From: Branchiostoma floridae
Taxonomy: Eukaryota > Chordata > Leptocardii > Amphioxiformes > Branchiostomatidae
Assembly: GCF_000003815.2 (NCBI RefSeq)
Contig: NC_049996.1
Location: 10,283,545 to 10,347,544, forward strand
Length of the DNA: 64,000 nt
Reading direction: 5' to 3'
Made by a program: the position numbers and the translations under genes. Positions within the stretch are counted from its first letter, which is position 1; each line of letters starts with the position of its first letter. The notes beneath the pieces are model-generated. The model saw only the letters and a program-made list of their open reading frames with translations, was not told where the DNA came from and made no database searches. Below are positions 12,201-20,627 of the stretch, piece after piece.

Positions 12201-14391
12201 CTCTTTACACTGTGGCTGAGACGTCTTGGCTGAGACGGTCTTGAGACGGTCTTGGCCAAGACGTCTCAGAAAAACCTAGTGTAAAGCTATAGAAGTCGAC
12301 GGGTGCTTCCGTCCCGTTTAAATGGTCGATGCCGTATCGTATCGTATCGCTGACCGGTCGATGCCGTGTCCGAGCGTATCACAACTTTTATGAAGGTTTA
12401 AAGGCAACATTTCGATTGCAAATGTACGTAATCCAAAAAGTCCTCTACGACACAAAAGGTCATCACGGTGGTAACATAGCCTATACTAAGGTGTGCCGTT
12501 CTGCGACATGGCATCAGCCGTTTCACATAGTAACGACCGTTTACGAGACGGAGAATTATTTTAGCGCCACCGGCGCCATGTTGGTTGAGCTCCTGGATCC
12601 AATATGGCCGAAATTGTTTCATAACCACGTGACTATAAACTTTTGATGTGGACACGGTTTACACTATCTTACATCTGCCTGTGCCCTGTAGGTGAATCTC
12701 TACTTCCTACTGCATATCCTGGTGGTCCTTATCACCAAGATGAAGGCGGACCAACACTCCACACAGTTCACCGAGCCATGGTACGATCTCTCGATCGGCC
12801 TCAGGTTGACTGTCCCGCCGCCGGCGTCAGCCCCCAAACCCTTCCCTAGGACGGCCGGGGAGTTAACCAGAATAAGGTCGACGTCATGTCACATTTTGAT
12901 GACGTCAGATGTCTGAAGGCCCTTTGTATCGATCTCCAAGCAGATGTTCGGATGGGAATTGTGACGTTCTCTGACTGCCCCGTTTCCTGATGGGTCTGGG
13001 GTAGCCATAAAACGTTTCCATCCATGCATCTGCCTGCATGCCTTTGAATAATCTCCAATTATATCTGTCGGTGGCAAGACAGTGTCCAAAGGGCCAACCA
13101 GAATCTAGCAGGCCTAAGGTGTCCTGTTGGATACTGGCAGGTCTTTTGGACGCTACCTTGACACCGGTAGATCTGCTTGGAGATTAGTCTATGCATGTTA
13201 ACCCCATAGCTCTCCACAGCACAGTTTGCATTTGAAATGCTTTGATCATTCTTCGTAATTACTCTCTCAGGAGGAATTTTCCCTCATTCCAACAACTCTT
13301 TTCGGGCAATGTCTGGTTGTGTCCACAGGAAAGCTCTGAAGGCGATGTTCATCCTCCTGCCACTGCTGGGTCTCACCAACCTGCTGTTCTTCGTGGATCC
13401 ACAAGATGGCGGGCTGGGCGAGGACATCTATCAGGTCTTTAACGCCGTCATGCAGGCGACACAGGTGAATGCATCTGCCAGCTATCAAAGTGCATCGTTC
13501 TTGTCTCGTTGACTCACGCCTCCTAGCGGCCCTACCATTGGTTAGCATGCTAGACGTTGTTGTCACAAGACGATTCCAAATATCAGAGTGGTAGTATCAA
13601 ATGGCCTAGTGGGTAGGCTAGCTGACACAGATCTAGCGTTCACAGGTTCGATCTCTTATCATCTTCTGTCCTAACCACCTCCAAAAAGCCATGTATCAAC
13701 AATTCTACATCAGTGCCCATAGCTTACTTATAGAGATCTTTGTTTTGCAGGGAATGTTTGTATCTACGATCTACTGCTTCACTAATGCTGAGGTAAGCAC
13801 AAGGCATTAATTCACAAAGGGTGGCTTTGACTTGAGTCTTTCAGTAGATTCATCACATGTACAATTTAAGTTCGAATCTTGAATCTTATCCTTTGATTAC
13901 TGCACTGTAACCAAAAAGCATGTCGTCTGCTTGGAGGTACTAGGTTCATGTCATGTATGTGTTCTGAGAGACCATGACTTAGATATGGCGATATGCAAGC
14001 GAACAAAGGATCTTGAAAATGCGTCTCAATGCATATAGCGTGTAGTAATACTGCAGCCAAGTTGTTGGCTGAAAACAAAGTTGTAACAGCTCGGGTTCAG
14101 TTTGTGTTGATTTCACTTTTGTAAAAAGGTAACTACATCATCGATGGGCCCTGTAAGTCTGTACCTTTAAGGATACATACATGAAGTTTGAGATAAACCA
14201 ATATGTTATAATTATTGTCATTGTTTATCACTACACAGGTTCAGAATGTGATCCGTGATAAGCTGGGACATCGTAACCATCAACCCAAATTTGACGTCCA
14301 AGGACAAGGCCCCGCCCAGCGCAGGAGTCTGATGGCGACAGCCACGGCTTCCACTACTGTCACACAGTCCCACGCGGAGACACGTCTGTGA
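5630..14391 (+). CDS. Class B1 (secretin-family) peptide-hormone GPCR, 10 exons, 5' end missing
   Basis: Joining 5630-5731, 6364-6464, 8309-8412, 8987-9113, 10617-10773, 11393-11523, 12692-12780, 13329-13464, 13751-13792 and 14239-14391 gives about 379 residues in one frame, with every intron GT-AG. The order is: part of the hormone-receptor (HRM) domain (FDNIYCWP, five of six cysteines, sequons in NGNWSNYT), TM1, LHCDRIRIHK before TM2, a TM3 with FWMLVEGLFLY and its conserved cysteine, ECL2 cysteine in ERCWMDY, GWGMP before TM4, KALKAMFILLPLLG in TM6, and GMFVSTIYCFTNAEV in TM7. The tail is short and ends ETRL. Family knowledge: class B1 receptors bind peptide hormones at the plasma membrane and signal mainly through Gs. 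TM6 reads most like CRF/PDF-type receptors, TM7 like calcitonin-type, so the ligand is unresolved. Confidence 0.9.
6364..6464 (+). CDS. GPCR exon: HRM domain, second half
   Basis: Acceptor TTTTCCAG, donor GTAAGG. Encodes KILAYRICTEAGEWLNGNWS then NYTLCVPHKLSRVP, supplying the fifth and sixth HRM cysteines and two N-glycosylation sequons. Ends phase 0. Confidence 0.88.
6465..8308 (+). other. GPCR intron with short repeats
   Basis: Holds a 22-bp exact direct repeat (6681-6702 and 6706-6727) and an imperfect inverted pair (7735-7769 with 7919-7951). A 93-codon open frame from 7502 (containing KKFKGVLDENKWTCALDEF) looks somewhat coding but has no recognised family and no supporting splice sites. 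Confidence 0.45.
6681..6727. repeat. Exact 22-bp direct repeat
   Basis: CAATTTTTATTCTCCCTATA plus AC occurs twice with a 3-bp gap. Confidence 0.9.
8309..8412 (+). CDS. GPCR exon: TM1
   Basis: Acceptor CTTTCCAG, donor GTAGGG. Encodes PDLSILLAVRDIYF and a hydrophobic helix AGSALSLLMLCISMFIFSYF. Ends phase 2; the split codon completes the Arg of the R-LHC motif. Confidence 0.88.
8987..9113 (+). CDS. GPCR exon: ICL1 and TM2
   Basis: Acceptor TGTTTTAG, donor GTACTT. Encodes LHCDRIRIHKQLLLSLIFRS then IILIILMQPGDDSGPPSYMGE. The LHC.R..IH signature is diagnostic of class B1 receptors. Ends phase 0. Confidence 0.92.
9203..9445 (+). repeat. GA and GACA microsatellite with long polypurine tract
   Basis: (GA)n at about 9215-9243 is followed by (GACA)n to about 9280 and then a G/A-rich tract to about 9445, inside the intron after the TM2 exon. 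Its complement gives spurious Ser/Leu/Cys-rich reading frames. Confidence 0.9.
9446..10616 (+). other. GPCR intron remainder
   Basis: No gene seen. Around 10425-10480 lies a sequence with the pattern CAGTCAAACCTGT...GGCCG...GGACAGATGGCC, resembling the segment at 39530-39660, so it is probably a copy of a dispersed repeat. Confidence 0.4.
10617..10773 (+). CDS. GPCR exon: TM3 to start of TM4
   Basis: Acceptor CCCCCAG, donor GTAAGT. Encodes PVVCRGLVVLSQYFSM, SNIFWMLVEGLFLYMRCVVA and YLSSLAVFYVIGWG. The extracellular TM3 cysteine and the WMLVEG core are intact. Ends phase 1. Confidence 0.93.
10774..11392 (+). other. GPCR intron
   Basis: No feature recognised in this intron. Confidence 0.4.
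11393..11523 (+). CDS. GPCR exon: TM4, ECL2, start of TM5
   Basis: Acceptor TTTTCCAG, donor GTGAGA. Encodes MPAVFVAAWTVVMYLFDTE, ECL2 cysteine in RCWMDYTRLSYAW, and IVSGPIVVVLV. Ends phase 0. Confidence 0.92.
11619..12287. mobile_element. Foldback/MITE-like element with about 46-bp terminal inverted repeats
   Basis: The left end begins GCTTTACACTAGGTTTTTCT and continues GAGACGTCTTGGCCAAGACC; the right end is its inverse, finishing at GTGTAAAGC (12287). The interior is built of GTCTTG/CAAGAC variants and contains a near-perfect hairpin. No reading frame for a transposase is present, so it is non-autonomous. No convincing target-site duplication was found. It lies in a GPCR intron. Confidence 0.75.
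12692..12780 (+). CDS. GPCR exon: TM5 end and ICL3
   Basis: Acceptor CCCTGTAG, donor GTACGA. Encodes VNLYFLLHILVVLITKMKAD then QHSTQFTEP. TKMKA is the class B ICL3 basic segment that contacts G protein. Ends phase 2; its last two bases plus the next exon give Trp. Confidence 0.88.
13329..13464 (+). CDS. GPCR exon: TM6 and ECL3
   Basis: Acceptor TGTCCACAG, donor GTGAAT. Encodes KALKAMFILLPLLGLTNLLF, FVDPQDGGLGEDIYQVFNAV and MQATQ. LLPLLG is the class B TM6 hallmark. Ends phase 0. Confidence 0.93.
13602..13655 (+). repeat. tRNA-like internal promoter pair, probable SINE fragment
   Basis: TGGCCTAGTGGG (13602-13613) fits a pol III A box and GGTTCGATCTC (13645-13655) is close to a B box, at tRNA-like spacing. 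The flanks do not fold into a clear acceptor stem, so a tRNA-derived SINE head is likelier than a working tRNA gene. Confidence 0.5.
13751..13792 (+). CDS. GPCR 42-nt exon: core of TM7
   Basis: Acceptor TTTTGCAG, donor GTAAGC. Encodes exactly 14 residues, GMFVSTIYCFTNAE. Family knowledge: a 42-nt TM7 exon is a conserved feature of class B1 genes, and skipping it gives receptors with altered signalling. Phase 0 at both ends. Confidence 0.93.
14239..14391 (+). CDS. GPCR last exon: helix 8 and cytoplasmic tail
   Basis: Acceptor ACTACACAG; stop TGA at 14389-14391. Encodes VQNVIRDKLGHRNHQPKFDV and a Ser/Thr-rich tail ending SHAETRL. The final TRL fits a class I PDZ ligand. Confidence 0.9.
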   Translation, partial: VQNVIRDKLGHRNHQPKFDVQGQGPAQRRSLMATATASTTVTQSHAETRL

Positions 14392-14404
14392 TAATACCGT
14401 ATTG

Positions 14405-14701
14405 AAAATCTCCCAATCAACTGTCTTTAATAATTGTATTCATAGCCAATGTCTATTTTCAAGAAAAGGAGAAAGATCCAACCCTTCAGTCAACAGGACA
14501 AAATGTACACATGTCCAGTAAGACCATTTTTGATGATGATGTAAGGGTAGAAATCTCCCAATTAATTGTCTGTAATGCCTGTAGTGTATACTTGTAGTCA
14601 AAGTTCTATTTTCAAGAAAAGGAAAAACATCCTTCAGTCAATGGGGCAGAATGTACATTTGTACACATGTCCAGAGCAACCATTTTTAATGATGATGTAA
14701 G
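14405..14701 (+). repeat. Tandem duplication in GPCR 3' UTR
   Basis: Two copies of about 145-150 bp (14405-14548 and 14549-14701) share AATCTCCCAAT, CTATTTTCAAGAAAAGG, CCTTCAGTCAA, AATGTACA and TTTTTGATGATGATGTAAG-like blocks. They begin 14 nt after the stop codon, so they are probably transcribed. Confidence 0.8.
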
Positions 14702-14775
14702 ATATTGTGTCTGTAGTGTTTCAAAGTGGAATCTTAATGATGTTTTCTAATATCAATGTATTGTACTATGTGTAA

Positions 14776-14815
14776 TTACCTCCATGAAATGTCATGGAGG
14801 TTATATTTTACCCCG

Positions 14816-14848
<33 letters not shown>

Positions 14849-17035
14849 CTGTGTGTAAACAAGATAACTCAAGAACGGCTGGGTGGATTGGTTTGATACT
14901 TGGTGTGTTGGTAGGGTGTGATGAAAGCTGAAAATGATTAGATTTTGGGACCCCTAGCGGCTTTCCTTGGTACTGCAGCGCAACTTCCGGTTTTGCTATC
15001 TCAGTGTTCTGAACAAGCTATGGCCACGATTTTTGCGTTTCGTCGCCCTGCGGCGACGAAACGCAATGTATTGGGTTTTACCTTCAGTCCTTCCTTCAAT
15101 GATGCTTCGATGGATCGATGCATGCATGCATGCCTGAATGGTACTTGGTTCAACACGACCGCATGCAAGTGCTACAACTGTTCGGAAATACCATTGCATT
15201 GTGGTTTCGGACTTCAATATCCTGGAAAATGGCCATATAACATCTATTCCACAAGATTGCACAAGAAAAAAAATAATTTTATCAAGAAAGCGACCGAAAA
15301 TCGACATAAATAATACTATGTAGTGAGATTAAAGCATAATGTACACTCGACTTCCATACACGTGACAACTTAGCTCAATCGGTAAAGTCATACGCCTTTG
15401 GATCTGAAAATATTGAAGATAATATATAAATATTCTATTTATTTATTGATATTATATTTTTATATATCATTTTTTTTAATTTTAGTATTCATTTCATGTA
15501 TGCAAGGCCTTTGTCTTATGAACAGGACTTCATGATTCCAAACCCGGCATTCGAATTTTTCTGTTCATGGTAATGGAAAATACCGTGCAGCGGCTCCTAT
15601 GCGCGGTAAGATGATTCTCGCAAAACACTCGCCACTAAACTACTATTCATGATGTAAACAGAGGCTCTTGATGTTGTTTGCATGAAACTCCATCAAAAAC
15701 AGCGATCATTTCTTAAAGTAGCAAATGCTCCATTGTTCAGTATCGACTTCATTCAGAAGTTTTCAGACAACACGGATGTGGAAAGTCACACCACTCGACA
15801 CAAAAGTATGGAAATTTTCATGAATATTAGCAAAATTATATATATATATCCAGGAAAACAAGGAAGAAATGTTGTAAATGCGGAAACCAGTCTAATAGAG
15901 ATGAGGTAGCTGTTAATTGGTTTGGATATTTGTTTTACATTTAATTTGGTAGTCAATTTAGATAGAATCTTGTCACAGTGCTGATGGTGCTTTTTCAAGT
16001 GTACATAAGTGCCTGAGTATATTGATAGATTTTATAATGAACTTATTGTACATTTAAAATAAAGTTGTAAGCCAAGACCAGCTATTAAACAGTACTCCTT
16101 TCCAAAATAACAATTTTTCTTATAGACGCAACAGCCCTTGAGTGACTTTTTCTAACATATTTTACTTCAAGAAAAAGACAGTTCACACTCATAAACGTAG
16201 ACGAAACGCCAGCTTTTTTTAAAAGCACTTGTTTAGTATTAGATAGCTCTTGTGCTCAGAAAGAAATGACATAAGTTTGGGCCCCCTAGCATCTAGTTTT
16301 GGGATAGCAGGGGCATTTTTGTCAAAAACTTCTGAAGACGATAACTCAAGAAGGGAACAACGGATTTTCATGATTTTTGGTATGTAGGTACCTTAGACAA
16401 TGTTGTACAAGATAAGATACTAATTATGCAAAATAGGAGTACATTTGCATAATTAATGAGAATATTCAGTTTTTTCAATGTATCTCTTGTTCCAGACATG
16501 CTATGGTCTTGACATTTAGGTGGTAGATAGCTTTTAGTGCCATGACAAAGTGGGGCAAGTTTCAGCCCTCTAACAGTTAATTGTGGAACTGCAGGGGCGT
16601 TTTTGTCAAGACACTCCAAAGAGGATAACTGCAGAAAGGAACGACGGATTGCCTGCATTTTAGGCATGCGGGTAGCTTAGGCAAAGATTTTCATAATGAT
16701 ATACATGTTATGCAAATGAGAGCTTAATTTGCATAATTAATGAGGAAATTGTATAATTCCATTGTTTTTAATAACTGGACTTCAATAAATGTAACACATG
16801 TTAATTATGATAGGTGGAATGTAAGCAGATACCAAATATGGTAATGAGGAACTTATTTGCATAATTTATGTAAAAATCACAAAACCGCTTTTTGATTAAT
16901 AATGGGAATTTTAGAATTGTGAGATGTGTACGTTATTCAACGATGAACAACACCATGCATAAATTATGTTAATGTGTTAGTCAATTGCATGAAATTTACG
17001 AAAGCTCTAAATTTTCATGGAGGTATGAGGTCGCC
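14776..17035. repeat. Composite repeat block bounded by inverted CATGGAGGT ends
   Basis: It opens ACCTCCATGAAA and closes TTTTCATGGAGGT. Inside are a (TG)n run at 14820-14856, copies of a CCCCTAGC...GGTACTGCAG motif at about 14946, 16274 and 16557, and repeated GCATAATTAATGAG blocks at 16448 and 16733. It lacks an identifiable transposase. Related copies lie near 55900-56150 and 60780-60880. Confidence 0.65.
15364..15410 (+). repeat. Degenerate tRNA-like sequence
   Basis: TAGCTCAATCGGTAAAG followed by a CCTTTGGATCTGAAAA anticodon-arm-like stretch resembles the 5' half of a tRNA. No B box follows, so it is a relic or SINE fragment, not a functional tRNA. Confidence 0.35.
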
Positions 17036-17313
17036 GAACTCTAGTTTGTATGTGTATTACATTGTACATTCAAGGAACCCTATGGTTGTATATATCGTAT
17101 CCCATTGCTTCTAAAAATGGGACATGTCTATTGTATTAAGTCAGCCCTGTAAAATCTTTTCATGGAATATTGACTCAAAAGGTATGTCGGTCAATTCTTC
17201 TGACTGGCTTTGGAGATAATCCTGCCAGAATTTCTGAACTTCTTTCCATAACTTCAGTTACATGATAAAATGTGACAGCCCACTTTCTATATGTATATAT
17301 GCTATGTAAATAC

Positions 17314-17319
17314 AATAAA
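17314..17319 (+). terminator. Candidate poly(A) signal AATAAA on the GPCR side
   Basis: A canonical AATAAA; another lies at 16058-16063. Either could end the GPCR transcript. Neither has supporting evidence beyond the hexamer. Confidence 0.3.
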
Positions 17320-17339
17320 ACTTTTCCTGGCAACATTTA

Positions 17340-20300
17340 GTCATAATTGGCATCATTAAAAAGCTTGTTGCATAACTCTGTGTACATATTGTCATCACCA
17401 TTGGTCATCGACCGACCGTTGTAGTGACAAAAAAAATGGCCAACAACAGTTACATTAACATTCAGGTGCAAACTTTTGCAACATTCGGCCCAAGAATATT
17501 CAAAATGATCGATTGTCTCATAAATGTACCTAAAAAAACAAAAGTTTACAACTTCATCATAAACTAGAGAAATTAAGGATTTTGACACAAAGACAACTTC
17601 TGGTCATGGCTGCTTCATTTTAATTATTGAATGCATCGAAACATGCAACTTCATCGAAGTGAACAGTGTAGGTTTTTACTCCATGTATACAGGAAGGCTA
17701 TTTACAACATTTCTCCAAGAGAGGAACAACTAGTCCTTTGTCCCCAAATCTTCACCCTACTGTTACATACTATATTTAATTTTCCCCTGTATGTGCCTAT
17801 TGACTGCATTTGAGATGACCAAAACTCTCCCAAAGAGAATTTTTCAGTTGTTACTTCAGACTTATTGTAGATTTACTAATGACTTTAATGATTTCCACAG
17901 AACACACTTTACCTCAGTAAGTAATAATATGAGACATTAATGGAATTATCATTGACAGAGGACGTATACATTCAATGGGAGTACATCTTTACAGCCTAAC
18001 ACTTGATCATAGCTATAAAATTGACAAAGCAAAAACACAGCGAATAAACAATTCACAGCAGTGTTAGGCCTTATATACAAGCCGAGTCTCCTTGCAACAC
18101 TGAATACATTGTACAAAAAGGAGAACAGACTAACCTCTGTAAAAATAAAGCCAAACAACAATGAAATAGAACACTAGCCAAACATTGCACACAAGTCTTA
18201 CTACATGTACATGTACCAACTCCTATGTAGGGGTCTTGTTCATTTTCTATGATTCTAGCAGTATAAAAAGTACAAACATGAGACAGCTAAATCTGTATAC
18301 TCCTATACTTATTTCCATGGCAACATCACTATTCTATTTCTGTGATGTAAGACTCATCATCAACTTTGGAGGGTAAAATTGTATGCAAAACAAGCAACGT
18401 AAGTCCTTCGGTAGTTCTTACACTTGTGCTCTAGTGGCAGCAGCAGTTGCCTTCTGGGTCAGAAGTTGCACACTCTGAGCTCAGACATTTTTGTAGACTC
18501 TCTGGACCTGAGGTCAATCATTGACTTGCCAAGGGGATGCCAAAAGGTTGCATACTATGCCATCCCTCTGGAGCAAGACACAAGTTGCTATGACGCTATC
18601 AACACAAGCTTGCTTCTTTCTGTCAGTCTTAGTGGACAGTTTCATGTACTTAGTACCATTTTCTCTTTGGATGAGTGACTTTGCCTGCAAGTGCAGTGGA
18701 GGACAAATGCAAATGGTGAAAATTGAAAAAACAACAACTTTGCAACAAGTATGAACACAACACCAAAGGCTAATTTCATATCAACAAGGAATGGCTTTCA
18801 TTATTTTGATATCAATGTGTTACCTCCTTGCAGCGCCCAAGGATGAAGTAAAATTGCTTTTAACATTGCAAAACAAAACAAAAACAGCTCCTATTAAGAT
18901 ATATAGATAGATATAAGCGACCATAGGGAATGATACATTATGTCATTTTTGTAGTAACATGTGGCTTTACAATTTGATACTAAAACGGTTTCATTTCAAT
19001 TAAAAAAGGTTAAATACCTGTCAATTAAGATTTAAAACTTAAGTCATATGTGTATACAAACTATACCAAAACAAGTCACACAAGTAAAGAACACAGCACA
19101 AAATGGCTCTGCCCCAGAGGCGTTGCCAAAAATCTAAGAAAGCCACCCTCCAGCAGGCACTGCCTGATTCCAGCAGCAATTTGTCCACTATACATGTTCT
19201 CTTCACTACCTCTACTCCTTACTTCTAGGCTGGGCCATACAAACCAGCTTTAAACCATACACATGGAGGTGCCTCTGTGTATCTACTGGGTGTACCAGTC
19301 AACATAAACTACAGGTAACAGTTACGGTAATAACTGTATGTTAAAGCCTAATACAGGTAAGGGGGTGTACATACCACTCACTATAGGGCTTGATGTTATA
19401 CTTCATAATGGTTTTACTGGTAGTCTATGTTCGATAAACAAGACACCCTGGACCAAAACAATGTGGCCAGGATATGACCAGTGCATGGTCAAGAATCTGA
19501 TGCAAATCTATCATAATAATTACCACTATGAACAGTTAAGTCTAAGAGAGGACACACACTCTCATTGTTATTCTTCTTGTTGGAACTCCTTTGCCCCTGC
19601 CAAGGTTTTCACTCTTTTACTAGACCACTTATTTTAGGTCTTCCCTCCCAAGAACACATTTATGACCACACCAAATCACCTCTATCAATGGTAGAATGGG
19701 AAATTTTGTAAAGCATATAAAAGTGCCTGCAATTGACTTTTTCAATTAGCTTTTTCAAGCCAGTAGCAAGGAGAAATAAAACCAAAAATCCAAACAACCA
19801 AGGCATAGCAAAAGTAAGTTCAGCACCTTATGTTTAACAGTGAGGAGTGCGTTAATCATGCAACCATATAAGTGTGATGCTGACATGCTTACTCTTTAAA
19901 AATAACCAAATATGATAAATTTAAATGTGTATCAAAAAGTAACTGTGCAACAGTGATCAACACACATAAAAATGGAATTGTATGATCTATGTACATTTAA
20001 TGACAAAAAAGGAAAACACAAATAAAAACCAAGGAAAATACTTCCAAGGCTAACAGTCCATTCTAAACCTGCAAACAATATACATCTTCAACAAACCTGC
20101 AAGTCTTGCCATGTGATCTTATTCAATGACTTAAAATATACAGAATCTAAGAATTCGGTGACCAAGTCTTATTGAAGGCTGTTTAAAGTAGAAGATGTAG
20201 CAAGAATGATACTCTATTTGGGAGCTACCATCTTCAGTTGGTGAATGGGGAGAGTAAAATAAGACAAAATCTGAATCAAATTTGTTGTGAGGTGTTTAAA

Positions 20301-20523
20301 AACAGACAATTTTTGACATACTTTGGCAAACAGATTACTGCCAATGGTCAAATCCAACTGCAACTGATATTTCAAATGATAAGTTCATAAACTGCAATGC
20401 CTCTCCCAATCGATGACATCAGAAGTGTCAGTTAGCTTGGTGTCTGGGGGATTGATTCCTCTGTAGGCTGCCTACGATGCGGTCTCGAGGGAGGGTGTCT
20501 TGAGCAGGGGCGTCCCCCTTTTG
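17340..20523 (-). other. Probable long 3' UTR and downstream flank of DIP2
   Basis: About 3.2 kb of AT-rich sequence with no coding signal lies between the DIP2 stop and the convergent GPCR. ATTAAA variants occur on the minus strand (for example 17619-17624), but no canonical AATAAA was seen on that strand, so the 3' end is not placed. Confidence 0.4.
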
Positions 20524-20627
20524 TCACATGTTGTAGGCCACATAGATGGGGTCCAGCTGGTCGGCCAGGAAGCCGTCCCGGAGGTGCATGCGCTGCTTCT
20601 CTCCGCGGGAGTTAATCGGGATCACAC
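20524..20627 (-). CDS. DIP2: DIP2 last coding exon W38
   Basis: Acceptor TATGTTTAG; stop TGA at 20524-20526. Encodes GVIPINSRGEKQRMHLRDGF, LADQLDPIYVAYNM, the invariant DIP2 C-terminus. Confidence 0.97.
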
